Origin: Bacteroidota bacterium
GTDB taxonomy: Bacteria > Bacteroidota > Bacteroidia > Chitinophagales > Chitinophagaceae
Reading direction: 5' to 3'
Length of the DNA stretch: 64,000 bases
Assembly (NCBI GenBank): GCA_023423405.1
Contig: JAFAFR010000098.1
Location: 62,001 to 126,000, forward strand
Shown here: piece after piece, positions 26,714 to 35,317 of the stretch
Numbering within the stretch: the first letter of the stretch is position 1
Layout of the letters: the number at the start of each line of letters is the position of its first letter
Position numbers and translations under genes: made by a program
Notes under the pieces: model-generated
The model's input: the letters and a program-made list of their open reading frames with translations, nothing else
Told to the model about the DNA's origin: nothing
Database searches by the model: none

Positions 26714-27700
26714 TCAGGCCCTTATTTCGCTGGGTAGAATATGGAACTCTTTGCGGAAAGCAGCGGCAAAATTGCTGAGGTTGCTGTAACCTACCTGCAA
26801 CCCTACTTCCTTCACGGTAAAATCGCCGCTGAGCAGCATGTCGCGCGCAAGGCTCATGCGCTGTTTCTGGTAATAGGCATAGATGCTGGTGCCGTACACT
26901 TCCTTGAATAATTTTTTGAGCTTGGCCGTGCTCATGGCAGCTTCTACGGCAAGCTGGTCGATGGTAGGAGGGCGGTTGGTCACATTTTTGGTGAGCAGCG
27001 ATTCCACATGCATGAGCTGGTGCACGTCGTGTTTGGAAATACGCGGACTGGCCAGCAGGTTTTTGCTCTTTTCATAGAGCCGGCTGAAAAATCTTTCTAT
27101 CAGCAGGGTGATGCGATTCTGCACTGTTGCCATGAACAGGGGACTGCTGTTGTCGGCCTGCAAAATCTCGGTGAAATAACGGCGGTATTCGTTGTCGATC
27201 GGCTCTATCGTAAAGCTGCCCGTTTTGAGGTGGAGATAAGCCACCAGCACTTCGTCGGGGTCGGTGATCTGCAGGTGCCGGGCCAGCCACTCTTTATTGA
27301 AGATGATATTGATACCCCGGATGGAAGAGCCCTTCCGGCCCAGGTAAGAAACATCGAACAGCGTACTGGTAAGATAAATGCCCGAATGGCTTTCCCCCGT
27401 GGTTTTCAGCACCTCCCCGTCGATTTTGAGGGTTAGCTCTTCCGTTATTTTTATTTCTTCGTACCGCAACACATAAAACTCGCGGGGACTGCTTTGCCTC
27501 TTCAGGAAATACTGGTCGTTCAGCACATAGTCGGAAACAATGGCCTGCAGCCCGTTGGGAAGTTCTATGTATTCGATATAGCCCGTGGCCACCGGTTCCG
27601 GGAATACCATTTTCCCGTTTTCCACCGGCACGCCGAGGGCCTTCGCCATATCTTCCACTATCTGCCGATAGTTATAGGAGTTATACTCAAAGCTGAACAA
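26714..27700 (-). CDS. AraC-family transcriptional regulator
   Basis: The protein has 328 residues. The C-terminal 85 residues hold two helix-turn-helix motifs: TIDQLAVEAAMSTAKLKKLFKEVYG and TVKEVGLQVGYSNLSNFAAAFRKEF. The N-terminal 230 residues are a variable sensing region without an obvious cupin signature. The frame begins at a TTG (27700); the first ATG would be 17 codons later, so the start is uncertain. The target and effector are unknown. Confidence 0.88.
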   Translation of the reverse strand: MFSFEYNSYNYRQIVEDMAKALGVPVENGKMVFPEPVATGYIEYIELPNGLQAIVSDYVLNDQYFLKRQSSPREFYVLRYEEIKITEELTLKIDGEVLKTTGESHSGIYLTSTLFDVSYLGRKGSSIRGINIIFNKEWLARHLQITDPDEVLVAYLHLKTGSFTIEPIDNEYRRYFTEILQADNSSPLFMATVQNRITLLIERFFSRLYEKSKNLLASPRISKHDVHQLMHVESLLTKNVTNRPPTIDQLAVEAAMSTAKLKKLFKEVYGTSIYAYYQKQRMSLARDMLLSGDFTVKEVGLQVGYSNLSNFAAAFRKEFHILPSEIRA

Positions 27701-27736
27701 ATGAGTCTTTTTTGTACTATTAAGATAGCGATTCTT

Positions 27737-28300
27737 TTAATCGCCGCCCCAACGGAATGTAGGAATGGATAATCCGGCCAGGTCAAGCACCCGGTCCACC
27801 ACGGTGGCGGCGATTGCCTCCGGCGTAGCGGGGCGGCTGTAAAAAGAGGGGGTGGCGGGACAAATGATACCGCCGGCGAGGGTCACCGTTTCCATGTTCC
27901 GGATATGCACCAGGTTATAAGGGGTTTCCCTTACCACGCAAACCAGGCGCCTTCTTTCCTTCAGCACCACATCGGCCGCCCGGGTGATCAGGTCGTTGCT
28001 GATCCCTCCGGCAATACGGCCCAGGGTGCCCATGGAACAGGGAATGATGATCATGGTATTGAATTGTCCCGAGCCGGATGCAAAAGGCGCGTTAAAATCG
28101 TTCTTATCGTAGAACCGGACGTCCGGGAAGCTGTTGTAAGAATCCTGCCCCAGTTCCGTGTGCCAAACGGTGCGGGCGTTTTCCGTCATCACCACGGCCA
28201 GCTCCTGCCACTGGCTGCGGATGCTGACCAGTTTTTCCAGCAACACCCGGGCGTAGATGGCGCCGCTGGCGCCGGTTATGGCAATAACAATTTTTTGCAT
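27737..28300 (-). CDS. ubiX: UbiX-type flavin prenyltransferase
   Basis: The protein has 187 residues, the normal size. ITGASGAIYARVLLEKL is the FMN-binding start, and MIIIPCSMGTLGRIAGGISNDLITRAADVVLKERRRLVCVVRETP is the family core. It prenylates FMN to make the cofactor of UbiD decarboxylases. No ubiD lies in the window. The window also encodes futalosine-pathway genes, and a UbiD-type decarboxylation is thought to be used late in that pathway, which would be one use. Confidence 0.93.
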   Translation of the reverse strand: MQKIVIAITGASGAIYARVLLEKLVSIRSQWQELAVVMTENARTVWHTELGQDSYNSFPDVRFYDKNDFNAPFASGSGQFNTMIIIPCSMGTLGRIAGGISNDLITRAADVVLKERRRLVCVVRETPYNLVHIRNMETVTLAGGIICPATPSFYSRPATPEAIAATVVDRVLDLAGLSIPTFRWGGD

Positions 28301-28339
28301 GGGGCTGTATTATATTGCAGTTACCTAAACAAATGTACT

Positions 28340-28864
28340 ATGGGAAAGCGCATCATCGGCATTCTGTTCTTACTGGCCCTGGGAAAAGCCTATGCCCAGG
28401 AAACCACGGGTAAGGCTATGCGCTGGATGACCCTTTCCGAAGCGGAAGCCGCCGTGGCCCGGGAGCCCCGTCCCATCCTGATCGACCTGTACACCGACTG
28501 GTGCGGCTGGTGCAAGGTAATGGACAAGCGCACCTACCAGGACAAAAAGGTGGCCGCCTACCTCAACAGCCATTTTTACGCCGTAAAACTCGATGCCGAG
28601 AGCCGCCAGTCGCTGCAGTTCCAGGGCCGGAGCTTCGCGTTCAACCCACAGTACAAAACCAACGAAATTGCCCTCTACCTGAGCGGGGGCCAGCTTTCTT
28701 ACCCCACTACCGTCATCATTCCGCCCAACGGGGAGGGTCCCCAACCCATTCCCGGCTACCTGGCCCCCAACGAACTTGAACTTATCGTGAAGTATTTCGG
28801 GGAAGGCGCTTACCGGAAGCAGGACTTCCCTTCCTACCAGAAAAAGTTTAAGGGTGAGTGGTGA
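28340..28864 (+). CDS. Secreted thioredoxin-fold protein
   Basis: The protein has 174 residues with a signal peptide ending near KAYAQ. The redox centre is WCGWC in LIDLYTDWCGWCKVMDKRTYQD, and a cis-Pro segment SYPTTVII follows. It matches the DUF255/thioredoxin_7-like group of periplasmic disulfide reductases. The gene stands alone between divergent ubiX and a gene-free stretch. The ATG at 28340 is chosen for the signal peptide. Confidence 0.88.
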   Translation: MGKRIIGILFLLALGKAYAQETTGKAMRWMTLSEAEAAVAREPRPILIDLYTDWCGWCKVMDKRTYQDKKVAAYLNSHFYAVKLDAESRQSLQFQGRSFAFNPQYKTNEIALYLSGGQLSYPTTVIIPPNGEGPQPIPGYLAPNELELIVKYFGEGAYRKQDFPSYQKKFKGEW

Positions 28865-28952
28865 TTCTTAAAAAAACTTTAACAAGTTTGCAACGTTCCA
28901 ATCCTAAGCTGCGTCTAGGTTATAGGTTTTTCATAGGATATTGGATTAAAAA

Positions 28953-28985
28953 CCGGACGGGATTTCCATCCTGTCCGGCTTCTTT
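28953..28985 (+). terminator. Hairpin terminator after the thioredoxin gene
   Basis: An 11-bp stem with one G-T pair (CCGGACGGGAT/ATCCTGTCCGG) and a 4-base loop is followed by CTTCTTTG. Read on the minus strand it is followed by TTTTTAAT, so it could act both ways. Confidence 0.55.
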
Positions 28986-29123
28986 GAAACAGCTCTTCTT
29001 ATTGTCTCCACTGCCTCCCGCTTCTATTAGGGAAATACTTAGGCCGGATTGATCCAGGTCAACATAATTCTATTGCTCAAAAAAAATCTGGTTCATGCAA
29101 CCAATGTTTCTTCATTAACATCT

Positions 29124-29131
29124 TATATTTG
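29124..29131 (+). promoter_or_regulatory. -7 box (TATATTTG) without a downstream protein gene
   Basis: A perfect TAnnTTTG match 48 bases before a strong plus-strand terminator, with no open frame between them. Confidence 0.45.
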
Positions 29132-29137
29132 AATTTT

Positions 29138-29205
29138 CATAGGATAAGGTTTAATGGTTAATGGTATTTGATTAGTGCATCCCGCCGCAAGGCGGGATTT
29201 TTTTT
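29138..29205 (+). ncRNA. Candidate small RNA of about 65-70 nt
   Basis: The segment lies between a perfect -7 box (29124-29131) and an intrinsic terminator (29179-29205). It has no open frame of useful length. Expression is inferred from the promoter and terminator only. Confidence 0.35.
29179..29205 (+). terminator. Strong intrinsic terminator
   Basis: A perfect 8-bp stem ATCCCGCC/GGCGGGAT with a GCAA tetraloop is followed by a run of eight T residues. Confidence 0.85.
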
Positions 29206-29270
29206 GCCCCGGGGGGAAACGGAAGAAGCGCCCGCCCCGCAAGTCGCGACCGCAATGGCCGGCCCGCAAT

Positions 29271-29295
29271 AAAAAAGACGGCCGGAGCCGTCTTT
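29271..29295 (-). terminator. Terminator of the alpha-oxoamine synthase gene
   Basis: Read on the minus strand, a perfect 9-bp stem AAAGACGGC/GCCGTCTTT with a TCCG loop runs into six T residues, 32 bases after the stop at 29327. Confidence 0.85.
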
Positions 29296-29326
29296 CATCG
29301 TATTAACAATTCTTTTACCCGCTGAC

Positions 29327-30583
29327 CTACAGCGCCTCCGCCATATCCGGGATCTCTGCCACCTGGTAAGCGCCGGCATCGAGTTTGGACTTGGTTTCCG
29401 AAAAAGCTTTCAGTGTCAGTTCAATGTCTTCCATGGTATGCACCGCCGTGGGAATGAGGCGGTAAATGATCTGCCCTTTCGGGATCACCGGGTACACCAC
29501 AATGGAGCAGAAAATATTGTAATTCTCGCGCAGGTCCAGCACCATGGCGGTAGCCTCGGGAACATCTCCCTTCATATATACAGGCGTAACCATGGTATTG
29601 GTTTTACCCAGGTCGAAGCCACGGTCGCGCAGCCCCTGCTGGAGGGTACGTGTAACGGTCCAGAGTTTTTCCCGCAGCTCAGGCATGGTTTGCAGCATCT
29701 CCATTCTTTTGAGCATGCCTTCCACGATGATCATGGGCAGGCTCTTGGCGAAGATCTGCGAGCGCGTATTGTAACGCAGGTAGGCCAGCACGTCTTTACG
29801 GCCGGCGATAAAAGCGCCGATGCTGCCCATTGATTTTACGAAAGTGGAGAAATACAGATCGATGCCGTCCTGGCAGCCCTGCTCTTCATCGGTACCGGCG
29901 CCGGTGGGTCCCATGGCGCCAAAGCCATGTGCATCGTCGATGAGTATGCGAAATTCATATTTCTCTTTCAGCGCCACGATTTCTTTCAGCCTGCCCTGGT
30001 CGCCGCTCATGCCGTACACGCCTTCCGTGATCAGCAAAATGCCGCCGCCGGTTTTTTCGGCCATCTTCACCGCACGCTGCAGTTGCTTTTCGCAATCTTC
30101 CAGATCGTTGTGTTTGTAGGTATAACTATAACCCAGGTGCATGCGGATGCCGTCTACGATACAGGCATGACATTCGGCATCGTATACAATGATATCACGG
30201 CGACCAATAAGCGCATCAATACAGCTCATGATCCCCTGGTAGCCGAAATTCAGCAGCATGGCGTCTTCGCGGCGGGTAAAAGCGCTCAGCACTTTTTCGA
30301 GCGCTTCGTGCTGGGAACTGTTTCCGCTCATCATGCGGGCGCCCATCGGATAACCCATTCCCCAGCGGACAGCCGCTTCTGCATCTACTTTTCGCGTTTC
30401 CGGGTGATTGGCCAGCCCCAGGTAATTGTTCAGGCTCCATACAATTCTTTCCTTACCACGAAAAACCATGCGGTTGCCCAACTCACCTTCCAGTTTGGGG
30501 AAAGCAAAATATCCATGCGCACGGTGCATATGCTGACCCAACGGTCCACCATGCTTTACCAGCTTTTCGAAAATATCTGCCAT
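29327..30583 (-). CDS. Alpha-oxoamine synthase family PLP enzyme
   Basis: The protein has 418 residues and belongs to the group of 8-amino-7-oxononanoate synthase, 2-amino-3-ketobutyrate CoA ligase and serine palmitoyltransferase, which condense an amino acid with an acyl-CoA. Visible signatures are SLNNYLGLANHPE, DAECHACIVDGIRMH, LIDDAHGFGAMGPTGAG and the PLP lysine in FVKSMGSIGAFIAG. Bacteroidota make sphingolipids, so a serine palmitoyltransferase-like role is possible, but the substrate cannot be settled here. A minus-strand terminator follows the stop. Confidence 0.85.
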   Translation of the reverse strand: MADIFEKLVKHGGPLGQHMHRAHGYFAFPKLEGELGNRMVFRGKERIVWSLNNYLGLANHPETRKVDAEAAVRWGMGYPMGARMMSGNSSQHEALEKVLSAFTRREDAMLLNFGYQGIMSCIDALIGRRDIIVYDAECHACIVDGIRMHLGYSYTYKHNDLEDCEKQLQRAVKMAEKTGGGILLITEGVYGMSGDQGRLKEIVALKEKYEFRILIDDAHGFGAMGPTGAGTDEEQGCQDGIDLYFSTFVKSMGSIGAFIAGRKDVLAYLRYNTRSQIFAKSLPMIIVEGMLKRMEMLQTMPELREKLWTVTRTLQQGLRDRGFDLGKTNTMVTPVYMKGDVPEATAMVLDLRENYNIFCSIVVYPVIPKGQIIYRLIPTAVHTMEDIELTLKAFSETKSKLDAGAYQVAEIPDMAEAL

Positions 30584-30613
30584 AGCGGGGAATAATTATG
30601 ATTTAAATTGTCG

Positions 30614-30621
30614 CAAAGGTA
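30614..30621 (-). promoter_or_regulatory. -7 box (TACCTTTG) of the alpha-oxoamine synthase gene
   Basis: On the minus strand TACCTTTG matches TAnnTTTG, 30 bases before the ATG at 30583. Confidence 0.45.
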
Positions 30622-30644
30622 ACAGATTTGGAAGCTGTTGCGGC

Positions 30645-30652
30645 TATCTTTG
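30645..30652 (+). promoter_or_regulatory. -7 box (TATCTTTG) of pafA
   Basis: TATCTTTG matches TAnnTTTG and ends 16 bases before the pafA ATG. Together with the box at 30614 it makes a compact divergent promoter. Confidence 0.5.
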
Positions 30653-30668
30653 TCAAAATCGAAACAGG

Positions 30669-32306
30669 ATGAAGCGTTTTTTGTTTATTGTATTTGTTTT
30701 TTTTGTAATAACAGGACAGGCACAAACAACGGCATCTTTGAACCGCCCCAAACTCGTAGTAGGCATGGTGGTGGACCAGATGCGCTGGGATTATCTCTAC
30801 CGTTATCTTGACCGTTATCAGCCCAACGGCGGATTCAAACGCCTGCTCAGCCAGGGCTTCTCCAATGAAAATACCCTCATACCTTATACACCTACCATTA
30901 CGGCCTGCGGACATACCTGCATCTATACCGGTTCGGTGCCCGCCATTCACGGCATCACCGGCAATGCCTGGTTCGACCGTACACAGAACCGCTCTGTTTA
31001 CTGTACCGAAGACAGGGATGTGAAAACAGTGGGCAGCAGCACCGCCGCGGGCGAAATGAGCCCGCGTAATTTGTACACTTCCACCATTACCGATGAACTG
31101 CGGCTCGCCACCAATTTCCGCTCCAAAGTGATTGGCATTGCCCTGAAAGACCGCGGCGCCATTTTACCCGCGGGCCACAGCGCCAATGCCGCTTACTGGT
31201 ACGATAACAAAACCGGCAACTGGATCTCGTCTACTTATTATGGCAATGCACTGCCCGCCTGGCTGGAACGGTACAACCAGGAAAGACATGTAGACCAATA
31301 CTACCAGCAGGGCTGGAATACCATTTATCCCATCGGCAGCTATGCACAGAGCACCAGCGATGAGCACGCATATGAGGGAAAGCCTTTTGGATCCGCCGCC
31401 AAAGGATTTCCGTATGATCTCAAATCTTTTGTGGGCAAGAATTTCGGCGTCATCGCCTCCACGCCCTATGGTAATACCATGACACTGGAACTGGCCAAAA
31501 AAGCCGTACAGGAAGAAAAGCTGGGCAAGAGCGCCGTGACCGATTTTCTGGCCGTGAGCCTTTCTTCCACCGATTATGTGGGCCACGCATTTGGTCCCAA
31601 TTCCATTGAAGCGGAAGATACCTATCTGCGCCTCGACCGCGACCTCGGCGCCTTCTTCCAGTACCTCGATCAAACCGTAGGAAAGGGCCAGTGGCTCTTC
31701 TTCATATCTGCCGATCACGGGGTGGCACATGTGCCCGGTTATATGAATGAAATGAAAATCCCGGCGGGCACTTTTGACGACGGCGCCGCCATGAAAGAAA
31801 TGAATACGCTGCTGGAAAAAGAATTCGGCCAGCCCAAACTGGTGAGCAGCATGTACAATTACCAGGTGCACCTCAACCTGCCCGTGGTAGACAGCCTGCA
31901 CCTCGACCGTGAAAAGATCACCCGCACCGTGATCGGTTTCATGAAAAAGCAGAAAGGCGTGGCGCGTGTATTTGAGCTCGAAAAACTTTCCGAAACCACC
32001 CTGCCCTATAAGGTGAAGGAAATGGTGGCCAATGGTTATTTTCCCAACCGCGGCGGCGACGTACAGTTCATCCTTGAACCGCAGGTGATCGATGGCGGCG
32101 CCACCGGCACCACGCACGGACTCTGGAACCCCTACGACGCGCATATTCCGCTGGTTTGGCTGGGCTGGAAGATCAAACCCGGGAAGTCGAACAAGGAAGT
32201 GTACATGACCGATATATCCGCAACAGTAGCGGCCCTGCTGCACATCCAGATGCCCAACGGCTGCATCGGCAAACCCATCGAAGCCGTTACCAACCAGGCG
32301 CCCTGA
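30669..32306 (+). CDS. pafA: Alkaline phosphatase PafA-type
   Basis: The protein has 545 residues with a signal peptide ending at TGQAQ. It belongs to the PafA family of phosphate-irrepressible phosphatases. LVVGMVVDQMRWDYLYRY holds the first metal-binding Asp, LIPYTPTITACGHTCIYTG carries the nucleophilic Thr, and SADHGVAHVPGYM provides further zinc ligands. It should hydrolyse phosphomonoesters in the periplasm or at the surface. The next gene starts 32 bases downstream. Confidence 0.93.
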   Translation: MKRFLFIVFVFFVITGQAQTTASLNRPKLVVGMVVDQMRWDYLYRYLDRYQPNGGFKRLLSQGFSNENTLIPYTPTITACGHTCIYTGSVPAIHGITGNAWFDRTQNRSVYCTEDRDVKTVGSSTAAGEMSPRNLYTSTITDELRLATNFRSKVIGIALKDRGAILPAGHSANAAYWYDNKTGNWISSTYYGNALPAWLERYNQERHVDQYYQQGWNTIYPIGSYAQSTSDEHAYEGKPFGSAAKGFPYDLKSFVGKNFGVIASTPYGNTMTLELAKKAVQEEKLGKSAVTDFLAVSLSSTDYVGHAFGPNSIEAEDTYLRLDRDLGAFFQYLDQTVGKGQWLFFISADHGVAHVPGYMNEMKIPAGTFDDGAAMKEMNTLLEKEFGQPKLVSSMYNYQVHLNLPVVDSLHLDREKITRTVIGFMKKQKGVARVFELEKLSETTLPYKVKEMVANGYFPNRGGDVQFILEPQVIDGGATGTTHGLWNPYDAHIPLVWLGWKIKPGKSNKEVYMTDISATVAALLHIQMPNGCIGKPIEAVTNQAP

Positions 32307-32338
32307 TCACCTGGTTACCATTAAATCACTGTTTTTTT

Positions 32339-35206
32339 ATGAAGCACACACAACTCAAACACTGCCGGCTGTTGCTGGTGGCCATGCTATTGGCTGCCGC
32401 TAACGGTATGGCGCAAACGAACCTTAACCAGGACCTTCCGCTCGATCCCGCGCTGGCGACCGGCAAACTCGACAACGGGCTCACCTGGTATTTCCGCCAG
32501 AATAAAAAACCGGAGCAGAAAGTGGAACTGCGGCTGGTGCTGAAAGCCGGGTCCATCGTGGAAGACGATAACCAGCTCGGACTGGCGCACATGGCCGAAC
32601 ACATGGCTTTCAACGGCACAAAGAATTTTAAGAAGAACGACATCGTTTCTTTTTTGCAGGACATCGGCGTTGGCTTCGGCAGCGACCTCAATGCCTATAC
32701 CAGTTTTGACGAAACCGTGTACATCCTCCCCATCCCGATCGATAAACCGGGCAATCTCGAAAAAGGATTCCAGATATTGGAAGACTGGGCCCACCAGGTT
32801 ACTTATCTCACGGAAGACATAGAATCGGAGCGGGCCATCATCATGGAAGAAAGCCGCCTGGGCAAAGGCGCTTTCGATCGCATGATGCGGCAGATCTACC
32901 CGAAACTCTTTGCAGGATCGCGTTATGCCAACCGCCTGCCGATTGGCTCCGATAGCATCATCCGGCATTTCCAGCCCGACCTGATCCGCAAATTTTACCG
33001 CGACTGGTACCGGCCCGATCTTATGGCCGTAATGGTAGTGGGCGATGTGGACAAGGACAAAATAACAGCGCTGATCAAAAAACATTTCGGCGGGCTCCGG
33101 AATCCTTCACCGGAACGGCCACGTGAGAAAACACCCATTCCGGCTTACAGCGCTTCCGAAGCGATGGTGGTGACCGACAAAGAAGCAACCAGCTACACCG
33201 TACGGGTATACTATCCCGTTAGTCCCATGGCGCCGCAGGGTACGGGAGCGGCTTACCGCCAGGGCCTGGTGAACCAGATGTTCAGCTCCCTGCTGAACCA
33301 GCGCCTGCAGGAACTGACACAGCAGTCCAATCCGCCCTTCGTAGGAGCCGGGGTAGGAAAAGAGCAGTTCATTGGCGACTATGAAAGTTTTTCGGCTGCT
33401 GTCGGCGTTGGAAATGGCGATGCCAAACGCGGACTGGAAGCTATGATGACGGAAATAGAAAGGGCAAAAAAATTCGGCTTTACCGAAGCGGAGCTCAGCC
33501 GGGTGAAGAAGTCCATTGTAAGCAGGCTTGAAAACGCCTACAACAACCGCGATAAAATGGAATCCGATGTATACGTGGACGAATACGTGCGGCATTTTTT
33601 GTCCGGGGAAGCAGCGCCGGGTATCGCTTATGAATATGCGCTCGCCAAAGAGCTGGTGCCGGGCATCACGCTGCAGGAAGTGAACGCGGCCATTGCTGCA
33701 GCCGCAGCTCCTGACAACAGGCTGGTGTACATGATGGGACCGGTTCCGAAAGAAGACGTGCAGTTACCCGCTTCTGCCGACCTGCTGGCTGCACTGGGTG
33801 CGGCGGAAAAAGCCGACCTCAAACCGTATGAAGAAAAACTTATTGCGGCACAGTTGCTGGAGCAGCCACCAACGCCCGGCAAGGTGAATTCCGTACAGGT
33901 AGATAAGACACTCGGCGTTACCCGCCTCACCCTCAGCAATGGTGTGAAGGTAACGCTCAAATCCACCAACTTCAAAGACGACCAGGTATTGCTGGCCGCG
34001 TCGGCGCCCGGTGGCAAAAACAACTATGGTGCGGCCGACCGTTACAACGCGGAATACGCACTGGCCTCCGTGAGCTCGATGGGTGTGGGCAATTTTGCAC
34101 CGGCCGATCTGCGCAAGGCCCTGGCAGGGAAAACCGTTTCGCTGGGTCCGGCCATGGGTGAGATCACACATGGTTTCCGCGGCAGTGCGGGAAACAAGGA
34201 CATCGAAACCATGTTCCAGTTACTCTACCTCTATGCCACGCAACCCAGGATGGATACGGCGTTGTTCCAGTCCTACGTGCAAAGAAGCAAAACGCAGGTA
34301 GCGGGACTGGCGTCCAATCCGCAGACGGCTTTCATCGATACCCTGTTCCAGGTGATGTACCAGAAAAATCCATTGGCGCCCATTGCCGTTCCCAAAACGG
34401 CTTACTACGACCAGATCGATCTTTCCAGAGCCATGGAAATCTATAAAGAGCAGGTGGGCAACGTGAACGGAATGGAAGTGGTGATTGTGGGAAGCTTCAA
34501 CCAGGACAGTATTCTGCCGCTGATCAACACCTATATCGCCAGCCTGCCGCTGAACGGGAAACAGTATGAAAAAGCCGACAACAAAGTAAGGCCGCTGCCC
34601 GGTAAAAAGGAACTGCGTGTGTACAAAGGCGCCGAGCAGAAAAGCCTGATCCTGAATTTTTACAATGGTGAAATTCCTTTCAGCCAGGACCTGGATATGA
34701 AGGCCCAGGCCATTGCGGAAATACTCAACATCCGCATTATTGAAGAGCTGCGCGAAAAAATACAGGGCATTTACGGCGGCGGTATTTACGGCAACCTGGA
34801 GAAATATCCTTACCAGCATTATTCTTTTGTATTGCAATTGCCCTGCGGCCCCGAGAAAGTGGATACCCTGCTGAAAGCAGCCAGCCATGAGATCAGCCAG
34901 TTGGTGCAGAAAGGGCCGGAACAGAAATACCTCGACAAGGTGAAAAAATCCTGGCTGGAGCAATACAAGGTGCAGGTCAAACAAAACGAATACTGGCTGG
35001 AAGCGTTGCAGGGCATCCAGTCGGAAAAGTTGGATCCCAAATATCTGCTGCAATATGAGTCGCTCGTACAAAAGCTGACGCCGCAGGAGATACAGGCTGC
35101 CGCGAAGAAATTATTCGATGGTAAGAATGTGTTCTCGGCGGTGCTGATGCCGGCAGATGCTGCGGGTGCGGCAGGCGTTTCAGGCGGCGCGCGCAAGGGA
35201 TTTTAA
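32339..35206 (+). CDS. M16-family zinc peptidase (insulinase type)
   Basis: The protein has 955 residues with a signal peptide ending near GMAQ. The inverted zinc motif HMAEH lies in GLAHMAEHMAFNGTKNF, with the distal Glu in ERAIIMEESR. Two tandem M16 halves are present; the second (from about residue 530) lacks the zinc motif, as is usual. It probably degrades peptides in the envelope. The ATG at 32339 gives the signal peptide. A bidirectional terminator follows. Confidence 0.92.
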   Translation: MKHTQLKHCRLLLVAMLLAAANGMAQTNLNQDLPLDPALATGKLDNGLTWYFRQNKKPEQKVELRLVLKAGSIVEDDNQLGLAHMAEHMAFNGTKNFKKNDIVSFLQDIGVGFGSDLNAYTSFDETVYILPIPIDKPGNLEKGFQILEDWAHQVTYLTEDIESERAIIMEESRLGKGAFDRMMRQIYPKLFAGSRYANRLPIGSDSIIRHFQPDLIRKFYRDWYRPDLMAVMVVGDVDKDKITALIKKHFGGLRNPSPERPREKTPIPAYSASEAMVVTDKEATSYTVRVYYPVSPMAPQGTGAAYRQGLVNQMFSSLLNQRLQELTQQSNPPFVGAGVGKEQFIGDYESFSAAVGVGNGDAKRGLEAMMTEIERAKKFGFTEAELSRVKKSIVSRLENAYNNRDKMESDVYVDEYVRHFLSGEAAPGIAYEYALAKELVPGITLQEVNAAIAAAAAPDNRLVYMMGPVPKEDVQLPASADLLAALGAAEKADLKPYEEKLIAAQLLEQPPTPGKVNSVQVDKTLGVTRLTLSNGVKVTLKSTNFKDDQVLLAASAPGGKNNYGAADRYNAEYALASVSSMGVGNFAPADLRKALAGKTVSLGPAMGEITHGFRGSAGNKDIETMFQLLYLYATQPRMDTALFQSYVQRSKTQVAGLASNPQTAFIDTLFQVMYQKNPLAPIAVPKTAYYDQIDLSRAMEIYKEQVGNVNGMEVVIVGSFNQDSILPLINTYIASLPLNGKQYEKADNKVRPLPGKKELRVYKGAEQKSLILNFYNGEIPFSQDLDMKAQAIAEILNIRIIEELREKIQGIYGGGIYGNLEKYPYQHYSFVLQLPCGPEKVDTLLKAASHEISQLVQKGPEQKYLDKVKKSWLEQYKVQVKQNEYWLEALQGIQSEKLDPKYLLQYESLVQKLTPQEIQAAAKKLFDGKNVFSAVLMPADAAGAAGVSGGARKGF

Positions 35207-35269
35207 GCAGGCGACGTGTAAGCTTTACACGGGATTTTCATCACAAACAGCAACAAGCTGACATAAATA

Positions 35270-35293
35270 AGGCCGCTCCATTTGGAGCGGCCT
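35270..35293. terminator. Bidirectional terminator between M16 gene and fba
   Basis: A perfect 10-bp stem AGGCCGCTCC/GGAGCGGCCT with an ATTT loop lies between the two convergent stops. T residues follow on the plus strand and a short T/A tract on the minus strand. Confidence 0.75.
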
Positions 35294-35317
35294 TTCTGTA
35301 TCAGTTTCTGTTTTCGG

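Larger units (their letters stand above)
28865..29326. other. 462-bp gap with hairpins and candidate small RNAs
   Basis: No protein gene is supported. The stretch has two hairpins preceded by the same 13-mer TTTTCATAGGATA (28928-28940 and 29134-29146), a good promoter -7 box at 29124, and two strong terminators listed separately. Confidence 0.6.

Noticed and set aside
28858..29052. A 64-codon frame after the thioredoxin gene
   Set aside because: It runs through the hairpin at 28953-28978 and lacks any domain or promoter.
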